DNA of 39,173 bases from Actinomycetota bacterium (GTDB lineage: Bacteria; Actinomycetota; Acidimicrobiia; Acidimicrobiales; GCA-2861595), in NCBI GenBank assembly GCA_002861595.1, contig PJQG01000008.1:1-39173 (forward strand), in the 5' to 3' direction. The translations under genes were made by a program, and so were the position numbers. The notes beneath the pieces were generated by a model. That model worked only from the letters and a program-made list of their open reading frames with translations. It was not told the origin of the DNA and did no database searches. This document shows, one piece after another, positions 22,067-30,217 of the stretch. Numbering within the stretch: the first letter of the stretch is position 1; every line of letters begins with the position of its first letter.

Positions 22067-23103
22067 ACGGACCGACCACGGAGCCGACGGTTTCAGTGGT
22101 CATCCCCACCCGCAACCGTCGTGAGCTGCTCGCCCGGACCTTGGGCACCGTGCTCAATCAGCGGGACGTGGACCTCGAGGTGGTCATCGTGGACGACGGC
22201 TCGACCGACAGGACGGCGGCCTACCTGGAGGGCCTCTCCGACGAACGCGTCCGCGTCCTTCGCCATGCGGTGTCGCGTGGCGTCTGCCAGTCGCGCAACG
22301 TGGGTCTGGCGGCCGCCCGCGGCGCGTGGGTGGCGTTCACCGACGACGACGACCTCTGGGGCCCGACCCGGTTGGCCGAGCTCCTGGCCGCCACACAGGC
22401 AAATCCGGACGCGGGCTGGGCCTGTTCCGGCGTCATCAGCGTGAACCAGCGGCTGGAGCCCGTGCTGGGCAGCCACCCGCCGATCCCCGAAGACGTCGTC
22501 CGGCGCCTCCTCAGCTTCAACTGCGTTCCCGGTGGCGGGTCCGGGGTACTTGCCCGTACCGACCTGGTCCGCTCGGTGGGGGGCTTCGACGTCCAGCTGC
22601 GGAACCTCGCCGACTGGGACCTGTGGATCCGGTTGGCACTCGCCGCCCCTCTCGTCACCGTGCCCGATCCCCTGCTCGCCTACGTTCGCCATGACGGGAA
22701 CATGTCGACAGACCTGAGGGGCATCGACGAGGAGTGGGATCGGGTCACACAGAAGTACGAGGGGGCGCGCAGGCGGCTCGGCGTCGAGGTCGATGCCACA
22801 CGCTTCCTTCGGTGGACCGCCGGGGGAAGCCTGATGTCCGGCGACCGGCGCAGTACGGCCCGCAAGCACCTGCGGATCGCCCGCCGTGAAGGCGACCTGA
22901 AGGCGCTGGCTCGCGCCGCGGTCGTGCTGGCGTGGCCCAGCCTCATGGTCCGGCGCAGGGCACGCGCGCGCGAAGAGTCGCTCCCCCCGGGGTGGTTGGC
23001 CGACGCCACCACATGGCTCATCCCGCTTCGGGCGGCGTCGAAGCTCGACCCCACCCAACCAAGCCCCTCGGTGCTCCTGAAAGCTCGCAGGGAAGCTGAC
23101 TGA
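22060..23103 (+). CDS. GT2-family glycosyltransferase
   Basis: 347 residues, GT-A fold. VSVVIPTRNRRELLARTL is the nucleotide-binding start, followed by VVIVDDGSTDRTA, SRGVCQSRNVGLAAARG and the metal-binding AFTDDDDLWGPTRL; the acceptor-side part has GGFDVQLRNLADWDLWIRLA. The C-terminal 100 residues are basic and probably membrane-associated (LMVRRRARARE). The GTG start at 22060 overlaps the ATPase stop by seven bases, so the gene belongs with the exporter. It lacks the extra N-terminal domain of the two minus-strand GT2 proteins. The sugar and acceptor are unknown. Confidence 0.87.
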   Translation: MLNGPTTEPTVSVVIPTRNRRELLARTLGTVLNQRDVDLEVVIVDDGSTDRTAAYLEGLSDERVRVLRHAVSRGVCQSRNVGLAAARGAWVAFTDDDDLWGPTRLAELLAATQANPDAGWACSGVISVNQRLEPVLGSHPPIPEDVVRRLLSFNCVPGGGSGVLARTDLVRSVGGFDVQLRNLADWDLWIRLALAAPLVTVPDPLLAYVRHDGNMSTDLRGIDEEWDRVTQKYEGARRRLGVEVDATRFLRWTAGGSLMSGDRRSTARKHLRIARREGDLKALARAAVVLAWPSLMVRRRARAREESLPPGWLADATTWLIPLRAASKLDPTQPSPSVLLKARREAD

Positions 23104-23111
23104 TCGTCAGC
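23095..23111. terminator. short hairpin between convergent genes
   Basis: GCTGAC (23095-23100) pairs with GTCAGC (23106-23111) around a five-base loop, overlapping the ends of the GT2 gene (stop 23101-23103) and the TlpA-like gene (stop 23107-23109, minus). The stem is short and has no T-tract, so this is weak evidence. Confidence 0.3.
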
Positions 23112-23688
23112 GGGAGGATCGCCGGGCGGTGGCGATGAGCGCTTCGAGGTCGCCGCCGCGGAGCTCTCCGACGTGGCGCTTCACCAAGCCGCCCCCGGCG
23201 TCGACGGCCACAGTGACGGGGATGCCCGGCTTGGCGGACACGCCGTAGGCCTTGGCGATCTGGCCCTTCGGGTCGATGAGGCCGGGCCAGGTCGCGCCCT
23301 GCTGGCGCATGAAGGCGGTGGCGGCCCGTCTGGAGTCCTGGTACACCACGCCGAGCACGGCGACCTCCCCGCCGTGAACCTCCTTCAGGAGAGGGAACTC
23401 CTTTCGGCAGGGCAGGCACCACGACGCCCAGAAGTTGAGCATCACGACCTTCCCCCGGTAGTCGACGAGGCGCACCGGCCGGCCGGCGAGGTCGAAGGTC
23501 TCGAAGGCCGGCGCAACCGTACTCGCCGCCGGGCCATCACTCGCGGGGCGCAGGGCCAGCACGGCCGCCAAGGCGACGAAGATGGCGACGACCGCCCCGG
23601 TCAGGCGCCGCGGCGTCAGGGTGAGATCCGCGGTTCGGCCGGCGCCACATGTTCGGTGCGGCGCAGCTCTGCGTCCACGTCCTCCCAT
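23107..23688 (-). CDS. TlpA/ResA-like membrane-anchored thiol-disulfide protein
   Basis: 193 residues from ATG 23688. After a basic segment there is one membrane helix (LTGAVVAIFVALAAVLAL) and an exported thioredoxin-like domain of the TlpA/ResA type: APAFETFDLAGRPVRLVDYRGK, the active site NFWASWCLPCRKEFP (C-x2-C), and the cis-proline loop GVSAKPGIPVTVAVD. Such proteins reduce disulfides outside the membrane, commonly for cytochrome c or CuA maturation, which fits its place after ctaG. ATG 23688 overlaps ctaG by 73 bases; the alternative is a CTG at 23619 overlapping the ctaG stop as CTGA, which would start just before the helix. No ATG/GTG/TTG lies between. Confidence 0.83.
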   Translation of the reverse strand: MGGRGRRAAPHRTCGAGRTADLTLTPRRLTGAVVAIFVALAAVLALRPASDGPAASTVAPAFETFDLAGRPVRLVDYRGKVVMLNFWASWCLPCRKEFPLLKEVHGGEVAVLGVVYQDSRRAATAFMRQQGATWPGLIDPKGQIAKAYGVSAKPGIPVTVAVDAGGGLVKRHVGELRGGDLEALIATARRSSR

Positions 23689-24518
23689 GTGAGGACGTCC
23701 GGGCCAGACCTCTTCCCTCGCTCCTCACGGGCGTACCAGCGGAAGAACATCGAGACGATGACGCCCCACAGCAGCAGCGAGCCGGCGTAGACCTTCATCA
23801 ACGCCCCCGCCACCTGCTGGTCCTCGATCGCGCTGATGGCGAAGGGACGGGGCACCTCGGCGTAGAACCGGTACAACACGCCGTCGCCGAAGGTGAGGAA
23901 CGAGGCGGGGACGGTGGGGATCACCGACTGCAGGAACACGTACAACATCCGCGACGGGTACGTCATGGTCGGGAGCTCCGGAAGCCGGTTGAGCACCGGG
24001 AACCACATGATGAGCGCGGAGCTGAACAGCACCACGTGGACGGCGAAGTGCACGCCGTGGTGGCGGAGAGAACCGTTCACCACCACCGGCCAGTGGCTGA
24101 GCACGGTGACCGTGTTGAAGAGCACGGCCGCAGGGAGGGGTCGGGCCAAGCGGCCGAAGGCGGCATGCACCAGGCGGGGGCGGAGCAGGAACCGCACGAA
24201 CCATCCGGGGAGCCCCAGCAGCAGCAGCGGCGCGGCGATGAGGGTCAGGCCGATGTGCTGGAACATGTGCACGCTGAACAGGTAGTGCTCGCCGATGTCG
24301 TGCACGGGCCAGTCGGAGTGCAGCCACAGCGCGACCAGGCCCAGCCCGAACAGGGTCACCTGGCGCCGGGTGACGACGGGCTCGCCCCGTGCCGCCCGTC
24401 GCGGGCCGAGCCGGGCGATGGCCAGGCCGTAGCCGCCGGCGAGCACCGCCACGAGCGCCCAGACATCGGGGTGGGCGTGCCACTCCCAGCCTGACACTCC
24501 GGCGTGGGCCAGCATCAT
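23616..24518 (-). CDS. ctaG: cytochrome c oxidase assembly factor CtaG (caa3 type)
   Basis: 300 residues, seven membrane helices. Histidines typical of the caa3_CtaG family are present: WEWHAHPDVW near the N-terminus, HSDWPVHDIGEHYLFSVHMF and QHIGLTLIAAPLLLLG, then NTVTVLSHWPVVVNGS and HHGVHFAVHVVLF. The family assists copper insertion into caa3-type oxidases. The cytoplasmic C-terminus (EERGKRSGPDVLTWEDVD) is hydrophilic. The start at 24518 directly follows the stop of the subunit IV gene. The gene completes an oxidase operon with structural genes followed by assembly genes. Confidence 0.9.
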   Translation of the reverse strand: MMLAHAGVSGWEWHAHPDVWALVAVLAGGYGLAIARLGPRRAARGEPVVTRRQVTLFGLGLVALWLHSDWPVHDIGEHYLFSVHMFQHIGLTLIAAPLLLLGLPGWFVRFLLRPRLVHAAFGRLARPLPAAVLFNTVTVLSHWPVVVNGSLRHHGVHFAVHVVLFSSALIMWFPVLNRLPELPTMTYPSRMLYVFLQSVIPTVPASFLTFGDGVLYRFYAEVPRPFAISAIEDQQVAGALMKVYAGSLLLWGVIVSMFFRWYAREERGKRSGPDVLTWEDVDAELRRTEHVAPAEPRISP

Positions 24519-24809
24519 CTACACGAAGACGCCGAGGGTGACCAGGTAGCCGACGTAGCAGAAGACGGCCAGAACGAACCCGGTGACGAACAGCCGGCGC
24601 AGGATCTTGTTGTCGAACTTCAGGTGCATGAAGTACCCGGCCACCATGACGAACTTGACCGCGGCCATGATGAGCAGGATCGAGTTGGTGAGGGTCTTGG
24701 AGAACTTGGTGTAGAAGAGCCCGACCTCGGCGGCGGTGACGACGGCGAGGATCAGGGCGATCCTGACGTACTGGGCCTCGGTGGGATGTGCTCCGTGCTC
24801 GTCGGCCAT
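24519..24809 (-). CDS. ctaF: cytochrome c oxidase subunit IV (CtaF, prokaryotic)
   Basis: 96 residues with three membrane helices: YVRIALILAVVTAAEVGLFY, ILLIMAAVKFVMVAGYFMHL and LFVTGFVLAVFCYVGYLVTL. The A-E-V...K-F-x-M-V-A-x-x-F-M-H-L-K-F-D pattern is the signature of the COX4_pro family, a small accessory subunit of bacterial aa3/caa3 oxidases. An AGGGAGG ribosome site precedes the ATG at 24809. The stop touches the ctaG start. The ctaD product also ends in two extra helices reminiscent of an actinobacterial subunit IV, so two such elements may be present. Confidence 0.88.
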   Translation of the reverse strand: MADEHGAHPTEAQYVRIALILAVVTAAEVGLFYTKFSKTLTNSILLIMAAVKFVMVAGYFMHLKFDNKILRRLFVTGFVLAVFCYVGYLVTLGVFV

Positions 24810-24822
24810 GAGACTCGCCTCC

Positions 24823-25449
24823 CTAGATCGGGATCAGGTAGATGACAGTGAAGATGATGATCCAGACGACGTCCACGAAGTGCCAGTAGAGCCCGGCGAT
24901 CTCGACCACCTCGGTCCGGTCCTGGGTGAGCTTGCCCCGCAGCGAGAGGTTCCACAGCGAGAGCAGCATGATGATCCCGAGGGTGACGTGCACGCCGTGG
25001 AAGCCGGTGAGCACGAAGAAGCTGCTCCCGAAGAGGTTCGTCTTGATGGTGAGCCCTTCCCGGATGAAGGAGGTGAACTCATAGACCTGCCCGGCGATGA
25101 AGCTGGCTCCGAGCAGGGCGGTGGCCATGAGCCAGACCCGCAGGCGCCGGTAGTCCGCCCGCTGGATGGCGGCCAGGGCCAACACCATGGTGAGCGAGCT
25201 CATCAGCAGCACGAAGGAGCTCACCGAGGTGTAGGGGATGTCGTAGATCTCCTCGGGCGTGGGCCCGGACAGGCTCTTGCCACGGTACAGGAAGTAGGTC
25301 GAGATGAGAGCGCCGAAGAGCAGGCACTCGGAGCCGAGGAAGGCCCACATGGCGAGCTTCTCGTTGGACAGCCCGGTGTTGGTGACGTGCCCGTGTTCGG
25401 TGGGGGCGGAGATGTCCGGGGTGCTGAGAGCGGCCGGCGTGGTGGCCAT
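24823..25449 (-). CDS. ctaE: cytochrome c oxidase subunit III
   Basis: 208 residues, five membrane helices, the short form found in actinomycetes. Family motifs: WAFLGSECLLFGALISTYF near residue 35, SSFVLLMSSLTMVLALAA, GQVYEFTSFIREG, and the end signature GFHGVHVTLGIIMLL then GLYWHFVDVVWIIIFTVIYL. The glutamate in GSE and the F-H-x-x-H stretch are conserved. Subunit III stabilises the oxidase and its proton uptake. The ATG is one base after the ctaD stop. A divergent paralogue lies upstream in the same operon at 29636-30217. Confidence 0.93.
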   Translation of the reverse strand: MATTPAALSTPDISAPTEHGHVTNTGLSNEKLAMWAFLGSECLLFGALISTYFLYRGKSLSGPTPEEIYDIPYTSVSSFVLLMSSLTMVLALAAIQRADYRRLRVWLMATALLGASFIAGQVYEFTSFIREGLTIKTNLFGSSFFVLTGFHGVHVTLGIIMLLSLWNLSLRGKLTQDRTEVVEIAGLYWHFVDVVWIIIFTVIYLIPI

Positions 25450-25450
25450 G

Positions 25451-27556
25451 TCAAGCCCCTTCGGCGTCGGTGCGGCCGGCGGCGTCTTCACCGTTCGGGG
25501 CGACGCCGGTGCCGAGGGCACCCGGAGCATCGGCGCCGGCGAGGGCCGGAACATCGGGGCGGGGTGACTCAGCCGTGGAGCCGTCCTCCGGTTCCTCGGG
25601 CTCGGCCGAGGGCTCCATCCCCCACGCGTACAGGGCGACGAACAGGATGAGGGCGCCGAGGCCGGCGAGCAGGTAGTTGACCCCCGCGTCGCGCCCGTAG
25701 ACCATGCCGTAGCCCAGCACCATGATGCCGACGGCGGCGACCAGGGGGTAGTAGCTCGGCGACGGCAGGTGGATGCCGTGGCCGTGGTCGTCATCGTGCT
25801 CGGTGGCGTGGTCGCCATGCCCCGCCGCCCGCTCGACTTCGGCCGCCGTCTGTTGCGCCGCTTCCCCCTTGGCGGCGAGGCGTACGAGCCGCCCGTCCTC
25901 GTCCTCGGTGTACTTGCGATGCCAGAGCTCGTCCACCGAGTGGACGATCGGCACCTCGGCGAAGTTGTAGTCCGGCGGGGGCGACGCCGTCGCCCACTCC
26001 AGGGTGCGGGCGTCCCAGGGGTCGGGCCCGGCCGCTACGTGTCGCTTGCGGGAGAGCCACACGTTGTAGAGGAACACGAGGGTGGAGAGGGCGATCACGA
26101 ACGCTCCGACCGTGGACATCATGTTGAGGGCGTTGAGGCCGAGGTCGTCGTCGTAGGTGTAGATGCGCCGGGGCATCCCCTGCAGGCCGATCAGGTGCAT
26201 GGGGGCGAAGGCCAGGTTGAACCCGATCAGCCAGGTCCAGAAGTTGAGCTTGCCGAGCCGGTCGTCGAGCAGCCAGCCGAAGATCTTGGGCCACCAGTAG
26301 TAGATGCCGCCCATGATCCCGAACAGGGCGCCGCCGAACAGCACGTAGTGGAAATGGGCGACGACGTAGTACGTGTCGGTCTGCTGGCGGTCGTGGGGGG
26401 ACACGGCGTGAGTCACGCCCGACAGGCCGCCGATGGTGAACATGGCCACGAAGCCGACGGCGAACAGCATCGGGGTGGTGAACTTGAGCGACCCGCCCCA
26501 GAGGGTGCCGATCCAGTTGAAGATCTTCACCCCGGTGGGCACGGCGATGAACATGGTGGATATCGAGAAGGCGGACACCGCCACCGGCCCGAGGCCGACG
26601 GCGAACATGTGGTGGACCCACACCCCCCAGCCCATGAAGCCGATGGCCACGGCGGAGATGACCATGACGGGGTAGCCGAACAGCGGCTTGCGGGCGAACA
26701 CGGGCATGATCTCCGAGACCATGCCCATGGCGGGCAGGATGAGGATGTACACCTCGGGGTGCCCGAAGAGCCAGAACAGGTGCTGCCACAGCACCGGGTT
26801 GCCGCCGGCCTCGGCGTTGAAGAAGTTGGAGCCGAAGCTGCGGTCGAACATGAGAAGGAACAGGGCGACGGTGATGACCGGCATGGCGAAGAGGATCAGG
26901 AACGACGAGATCAGCGTCATCCACGTGAAGATGGGCATCCTCATGAGCGTCATGCCCGGCGCCCGCATGTTGAGCATGGTCACGATGAGGTTCACCGCAC
27001 CCACCGTGGACGCGATGCCGAGGATCAGCAGGCCGATCACCCAGTAGTCGATGTTGTGGCCCGGCGAGTAGGTGATGCTGGTGTTGGGGGCGTACCCGAA
27101 CCAGCCCCCGTTGGGTGCCCCGCCGAAGATGAAGCTCGAGTAGATGAAGATGCCGCCGAGCAGGAACGTCCAGTAGCTGAAGGCGTTGAGCCGCGGGAAG
27201 GCCACGTCCCGCGCGCCGATCTGGAGCGGCACCAGGTAGTTGAAGAAGGCCGCCGACATGGGCATCACCACCAGGAAGATCATGGTGGTGCCGTGCATGG
27301 TGAAGACCTGGTTGTAGGCGTCGGCGCTGAGGACCGTGCCGTTGGGCTGGGCCAGCTGGAGGCGGATGAGCAGGGCCTCGATCCCGCCCAGCAGGAAGAA
27401 GACGAAGGCGGTGACGCCGTAGAGGATGCCGATGCGCTTGTGGTCCACCGTCGTCATCCACGACCACACGCCCGTCGGGTTCTTGGGGCGCTTCAGCACC
27501 CCGGGGTCGACGACGACCGGTGCCGGGGTGGCGGTGGGTTCCAGGACTGTTGCCAT
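25451..27556 (-). CDS. ctaD: cytochrome c oxidase subunit I with C-terminal two-helix extension
   Basis: 701 residues, against about 550 for a plain subunit I. All catalytic residues are present: heme a ligands H88 (FTMHGTT) and H403, heme a3 ligand H401 (VAHFHYV), CuB ligands H266 (FGHPEVY, with cross-link Y270) and H315-H316 (VWVHHMF), and K344 (PTGVKIF) of the K channel. After about residue 560 comes a soluble linker with AAGHGDHATEHDDDHGHGIH, then two helices (PLVAAVGIMVLGYGMVYG, LLAGLGALILFVALYAWG) like an actinobacterial subunit IV, and an acidic Ala/Gly tail. The product reduces O2 to water and pumps protons in the cytoplasmic membrane. GGAG precedes the ATG at 27556. Confidence 0.95.
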   Translation of the reverse strand: MATVLEPTATPAPVVVDPGVLKRPKNPTGVWSWMTTVDHKRIGILYGVTAFVFFLLGGIEALLIRLQLAQPNGTVLSADAYNQVFTMHGTTMIFLVVMPMSAAFFNYLVPLQIGARDVAFPRLNAFSYWTFLLGGIFIYSSFIFGGAPNGGWFGYAPNTSITYSPGHNIDYWVIGLLILGIASTVGAVNLIVTMLNMRAPGMTLMRMPIFTWMTLISSFLILFAMPVITVALFLLMFDRSFGSNFFNAEAGGNPVLWQHLFWLFGHPEVYILILPAMGMVSEIMPVFARKPLFGYPVMVISAVAIGFMGWGVWVHHMFAVGLGPVAVSAFSISTMFIAVPTGVKIFNWIGTLWGGSLKFTTPMLFAVGFVAMFTIGGLSGVTHAVSPHDRQQTDTYYVVAHFHYVLFGGALFGIMGGIYYWWPKIFGWLLDDRLGKLNFWTWLIGFNLAFAPMHLIGLQGMPRRIYTYDDDLGLNALNMMSTVGAFVIALSTLVFLYNVWLSRKRHVAAGPDPWDARTLEWATASPPPDYNFAEVPIVHSVDELWHRKYTEDEDGRLVRLAAKGEAAQQTAAEVERAAGHGDHATEHDDDHGHGIHLPSPSYYPLVAAVGIMVLGYGMVYGRDAGVNYLLAGLGALILFVALYAWGMEPSAEPEEPEDGSTAESPRPDVPALAGADAPGALGTGVAPNGEDAAGRTDAEGA

Positions 27557-27582
27557 GATCGCTCCGGTGGTTGCTCGTTAGG

Positions 27583-28608
27583 TCACTCGAGGGTGTCGAG
27601 GTAGGCGATGAGATTGCTGATCTCTTCCTCCGTCAGATCGAGGTCGGGCATGATGGAGCCCGGCTTCTCGGCGGGCGGGTCACGCAGCCAGGCCCGGAGG
27701 TTGCGCTCGTCGTTCGGGAAGATGGCGCCGGCGAAGGTCTCGCGCTGGGCGAAGTGGGTCAGGTCGGGCCCCACCTCGCCGGCGGCGAAGCCCTTGACCG
27801 TGTGGCAGCTGGCGCACCCCCTGGCCCGGAAGGCGGCGGCGCCGGCTGCGGCCTCGGGCTCGTCCTCGGGGTCGGGCAGCGACGCTGCCGCGGCGTTGGA
27901 TGCCACCCAGCGTTCGAACTCGGCGGGCGTGTGGGCGACGACCACGAGGCGCATGTTGGCATGCGAGATGCCGCAGAACTCGGCGCACTGTCCGAAGTAG
28001 GTGCCAGGCGTGGTGGCCTCGATCACCATCTTGTTGACCCGGTTGGGGACGACGTCCACCTTGCCGGCCAGCTTGGGCGGCCAGAAGGAGTGGACGACGT
28101 CGTCCGAGAGCAGGGTGACGTCCACCTTCTGGCCGGTGGGGATGTGCATCTCGTTGGCCGTCACCACGTTCCGCCCCGGGTACTCGTACTTCCACCACCA
28201 CTGGCGCCCGGTGACCGTCACCTTCACCACGCCGGGGCCCGCCGGCGTCTCGTTGATTTCGAACACCGTGACCACGGTGAACACGCCCACGACGAGGAGG
28301 ATGACGGCGGGGGCGATCGTCCAGCCGATCTCGGCCTTGACGTTGCCGTGCACCTGCTTCGGAGCCTCGTCCTCGGAGCGGCGCCGGTACCGGACGGCGA
28401 CGTAGAGCACGAGCGCCTGGACGAGCACGAAGACGAGGCCGGCGACGACGAACACCGGGTCGATCAGCTCGTCGAGCTGGCGGGCGACGGGGCCCTCGGG
28501 ATCGAGCGTGTTCTGGGGCAGCTCCTCGTTCCCGCACGCCGATGCCAGGACGGCCACCAGGCCGGCGGAGGCGGCAGCGCGCAGGCGCCGGCGAGCCGGG
28601 GCGCCCAT
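27583..28608 (-). CDS. ctaC: cytochrome c oxidase subunit II with fused cytochrome c domain (caa3)
   Basis: 341 residues. A lipoprotein signal (VAVLASAC, Cys25) is followed by two helices (residues 52-72 and 98-117), then the cupredoxin domain with the CuA site: H173 (VVHSFWPP), C208, E210, C212, H216 and M219 (GQCAEFCGISHANM), and the aromatic GRQWWWKYEY. Residues 255-341 are a class I cytochrome c domain with C265-A-S-C268-H269 and axial M320 (GSIMPDLDL). The fusion marks a caa3-type enzyme that accepts electrons through its own heme c. The ATG shares one base with the previous stop (TGATG), so it is coupled to the cupredoxin-fusion gene. Confidence 0.95.
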   Translation of the reverse strand: MGAPARRRLRAAASAGLVAVLASACGNEELPQNTLDPEGPVARQLDELIDPVFVVAGLVFVLVQALVLYVAVRYRRRSEDEAPKQVHGNVKAEIGWTIAPAVILLVVGVFTVVTVFEINETPAGPGVVKVTVTGRQWWWKYEYPGRNVVTANEMHIPTGQKVDVTLLSDDVVHSFWPPKLAGKVDVVPNRVNKMVIEATTPGTYFGQCAEFCGISHANMRLVVVAHTPAEFERWVASNAAAASLPDPEDEPEAAAGAAAFRARGCASCHTVKGFAAGEVGPDLTHFAQRETFAGAIFPNDERNLRAWLRDPPAEKPGSIMPDLDLTEEEISNLIAYLDTLE

Positions 28609-29624
28609 CAGGCGGCCTCGCTCACGAGCTCGCCCTTCATGTTGACATGGAAGTCGCACACGAAGATGTAGCTGCCGGGGGGCGGGGCCGTGAACTCGTA
28701 GGTACGGGTGTCCTCGCCGACGAAGCCCTCTCCGTTGAAGACGGGCTCGGCCTCGGGGCCCTCGCCGGTGTAGATGGCGACGTTGTGGTACACGTCGTCG
28801 AGGTTCTCGAACTCGATGACCAGCTTCTCCCCGGCCTCGGCCGTGATCTTGTCCTCGTCGAAGGCGACGTCCTTGGCCACGACGTGGACCACCTCGTCGT
28901 GGTGCTCGCCCCCTTCACCTGCGTGGTGGAACTCACGCTCCCCCGACACCGCGCCGGCGATCCCCGCGCCCACCATCGAGACTGCCGCCAGGGCGGCGAT
29001 GGACACCACCGCCGACGGGCGCAGGCGGGGCCGGGCGGCGATCCAGGCGCAGGCGGCGAGGATGGCGACACCCACGAGGATGGCGAGCAGGGCGGCGGCG
29101 TTCTTGGAGACGGCCAGCAGGACCCGCGACACGCTGATGGCGATGAAAGCGGCGAGGAGGAAGGTGGCCACGGGGAGGCCCACTGGCACCAGGAGCCGGG
29201 CGCTCACCCGTTCCCGCACGCGGGGGGCCCAGGTCGGGTCCTCGCTCCAGACCCTGGCGAACCACCCCCCCGTGGCGACGGCGACGGCGATGGCGCCGCC
29301 GAGCACCATGGCCGGCCCCACGGCCGCGCCGGCGGCCAGGACGGTGACGGCCGCGGCCGTGGCCAGCGGCCATCCGCTCCCTCGGGGAGCGGCGCCCACC
29401 GTGGTCGCCCGGCGCTGGGGCGGGGGCGCGTCGTCGGGGACCAGCGGGGCGAGATCGGGAACGGCGTTGCCCGCGGTGGCGGCGCCCGCCACGGCGGCGG
29501 CAGCGGCGAGGAACAGGAAGATGGCGACGCCCGAACGCTCGTCCACCACCAGCCCGTAGGCGATGGCAGAGACGACTGCCGCGGCGCTCAGGGTGAAGAG
29601 CAGCTTGGAGGCGAGGTTCAGCAC
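28608..29624 (-). CDS. polytopic membrane protein with C-terminal type-1 copper (cupredoxin) domain
   Basis: 338 residues from a GTG at 29624, with AGGAG eight bases before it. Residues 1-240 hold six or seven hydrophobic segments (for example KLLFTLSAAAVVSAIAYGLV, LLVPVGLPVATFLLAAFIA, AAALLAILVGVAILAACAWI) and match no family I know. After a His/Glu-rich link (EFHHAGEGGEHHDEVVHVV) comes a cupredoxin of about 90 residues with a complete mononuclear copper site: H280 (DDVYHNVAIY), C323, H326 and M329 (VCDFHVNM). The domain would face outside and could pass electrons. It sits between the subunit III-like gene (11 bases upstream) and ctaC (one-base overlap). A role as electron carrier to an oxidase complex is inference. 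Confidence 0.75.
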   Translation of the reverse strand: MLNLASKLLFTLSAAAVVSAIAYGLVVDERSGVAIFLFLAAAAAVAGAATAGNAVPDLAPLVPDDAPPPQRRATTVGAAPRGSGWPLATAAAVTVLAAGAAVGPAMVLGGAIAVAVATGGWFARVWSEDPTWAPRVRERVSARLLVPVGLPVATFLLAAFIAISVSRVLLAVSKNAAALLAILVGVAILAACAWIAARPRLRPSAVVSIAALAAVSMVGAGIAGAVSGEREFHHAGEGGEHHDEVVHVVAKDVAFDEDKITAEAGEKLVIEFENLDDVYHNVAIYTGEGPEAEPVFNGEGFVGEDTRTYEFTAPPPGSYIFVCDFHVNMKGELVSEAA

Positions 29625-29635
29625 CGGCCCTACTC

Positions 29636-30217
29636 CTACTTCAGCACCACGACGGTGTACCACACGGCCACGGACGCGCCGACCGTGAAGTACCAGTACC
29701 AGGCGGTGGTGCGGGCATGGTCGGTGCCGAAGGCGAGCTGGCGCCCGGCCACCCGGAACAGCGTGAGCGTCACCAGGCCGACCCCCACGCCGACAGCGAT
29801 GCCGAGCAGCATGCAAAGGGCGGTGACCACTAGGCCATAGGGGTGGCTGGCGGCATCGAACTCCACCAGACCGGCGGTGTAGGAGAGCAGGTTCAAGAAC
29901 GCCAGCCCCAAGCCGAGGGTGACCCCGAGGGCGGTGGCCGCCTGGTTGCGCAGCCCGCGACCGTGGGCATGGCAGGCCCACTCCATAGTGAGCACCGACA
30001 GGAGCATGGTGAGGACCATCATGTTTCCGAGGTACTCGTCATAGACGATGCCCTCGGGAGGCCAGACCCCGCCGGCGGTTCGCATGCGCAGGTACGCGGC
30101 GATGAGCGTCCCGAACAGCATCGTCCCGCTGCTCACCACCAACGCCATGCCGAGCGTCATCACCTTGCGGGGCCGATCCACCCCCCCGGTGGTGAGGGCC
30201 AGAGGTGCGCCGCTCAC
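29636..30217 (-). CDS. second subunit III-like heme-copper oxidase protein
   Basis: 193 residues, five hydrophobic helices. It resembles short subunit III proteins: MALVVSSGTMLFGTLIAAYL at the start, MMVLTMLLSVLTMEWACHAH in the middle, and TAWYWYFTVGASVAVWYTVV at the end (compare G-L-Y-W-H-F-V-D in ctaE). The usual G-S-E glutamate of helix 3 is replaced by S-S-G, and the F-H-x-x-H stretch is absent, so it is a divergent paralogue. The GTG start overlaps the stop of the degenerate subunit I gene by four bases (GTGA), so the two are probably partners. It is likely to be a structural subunit of a second complex, by inference. Confidence 0.72.
   Translation of the reverse strand: MSGAPLALTTGGVDRPRKVMTLGMALVVSSGTMLFGTLIAAYLRMRTAGGVWPPEGIVYDEYLGNMMVLTMLLSVLTMEWACHAHGRGLRNQAATALGVTLGLGLAFLNLLSYTAGLVEFDAASHPYGLVVTALCMLLGIAVGVGVGLVTLTLFRVAGRQLAFGTDHARTTAWYWYFTVGASVAVWYTVVVLK

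Noticed and set aside
25769-27604. A 611-codon open frame on the plus strand opposite ctaD, very rich in His, Glu, Asp and Val
   Set aside because: It is fully antisense to a well-conserved oxidase gene; its composition is what the complement of a GC-rich coding frame yields, and no domain motif is seen.
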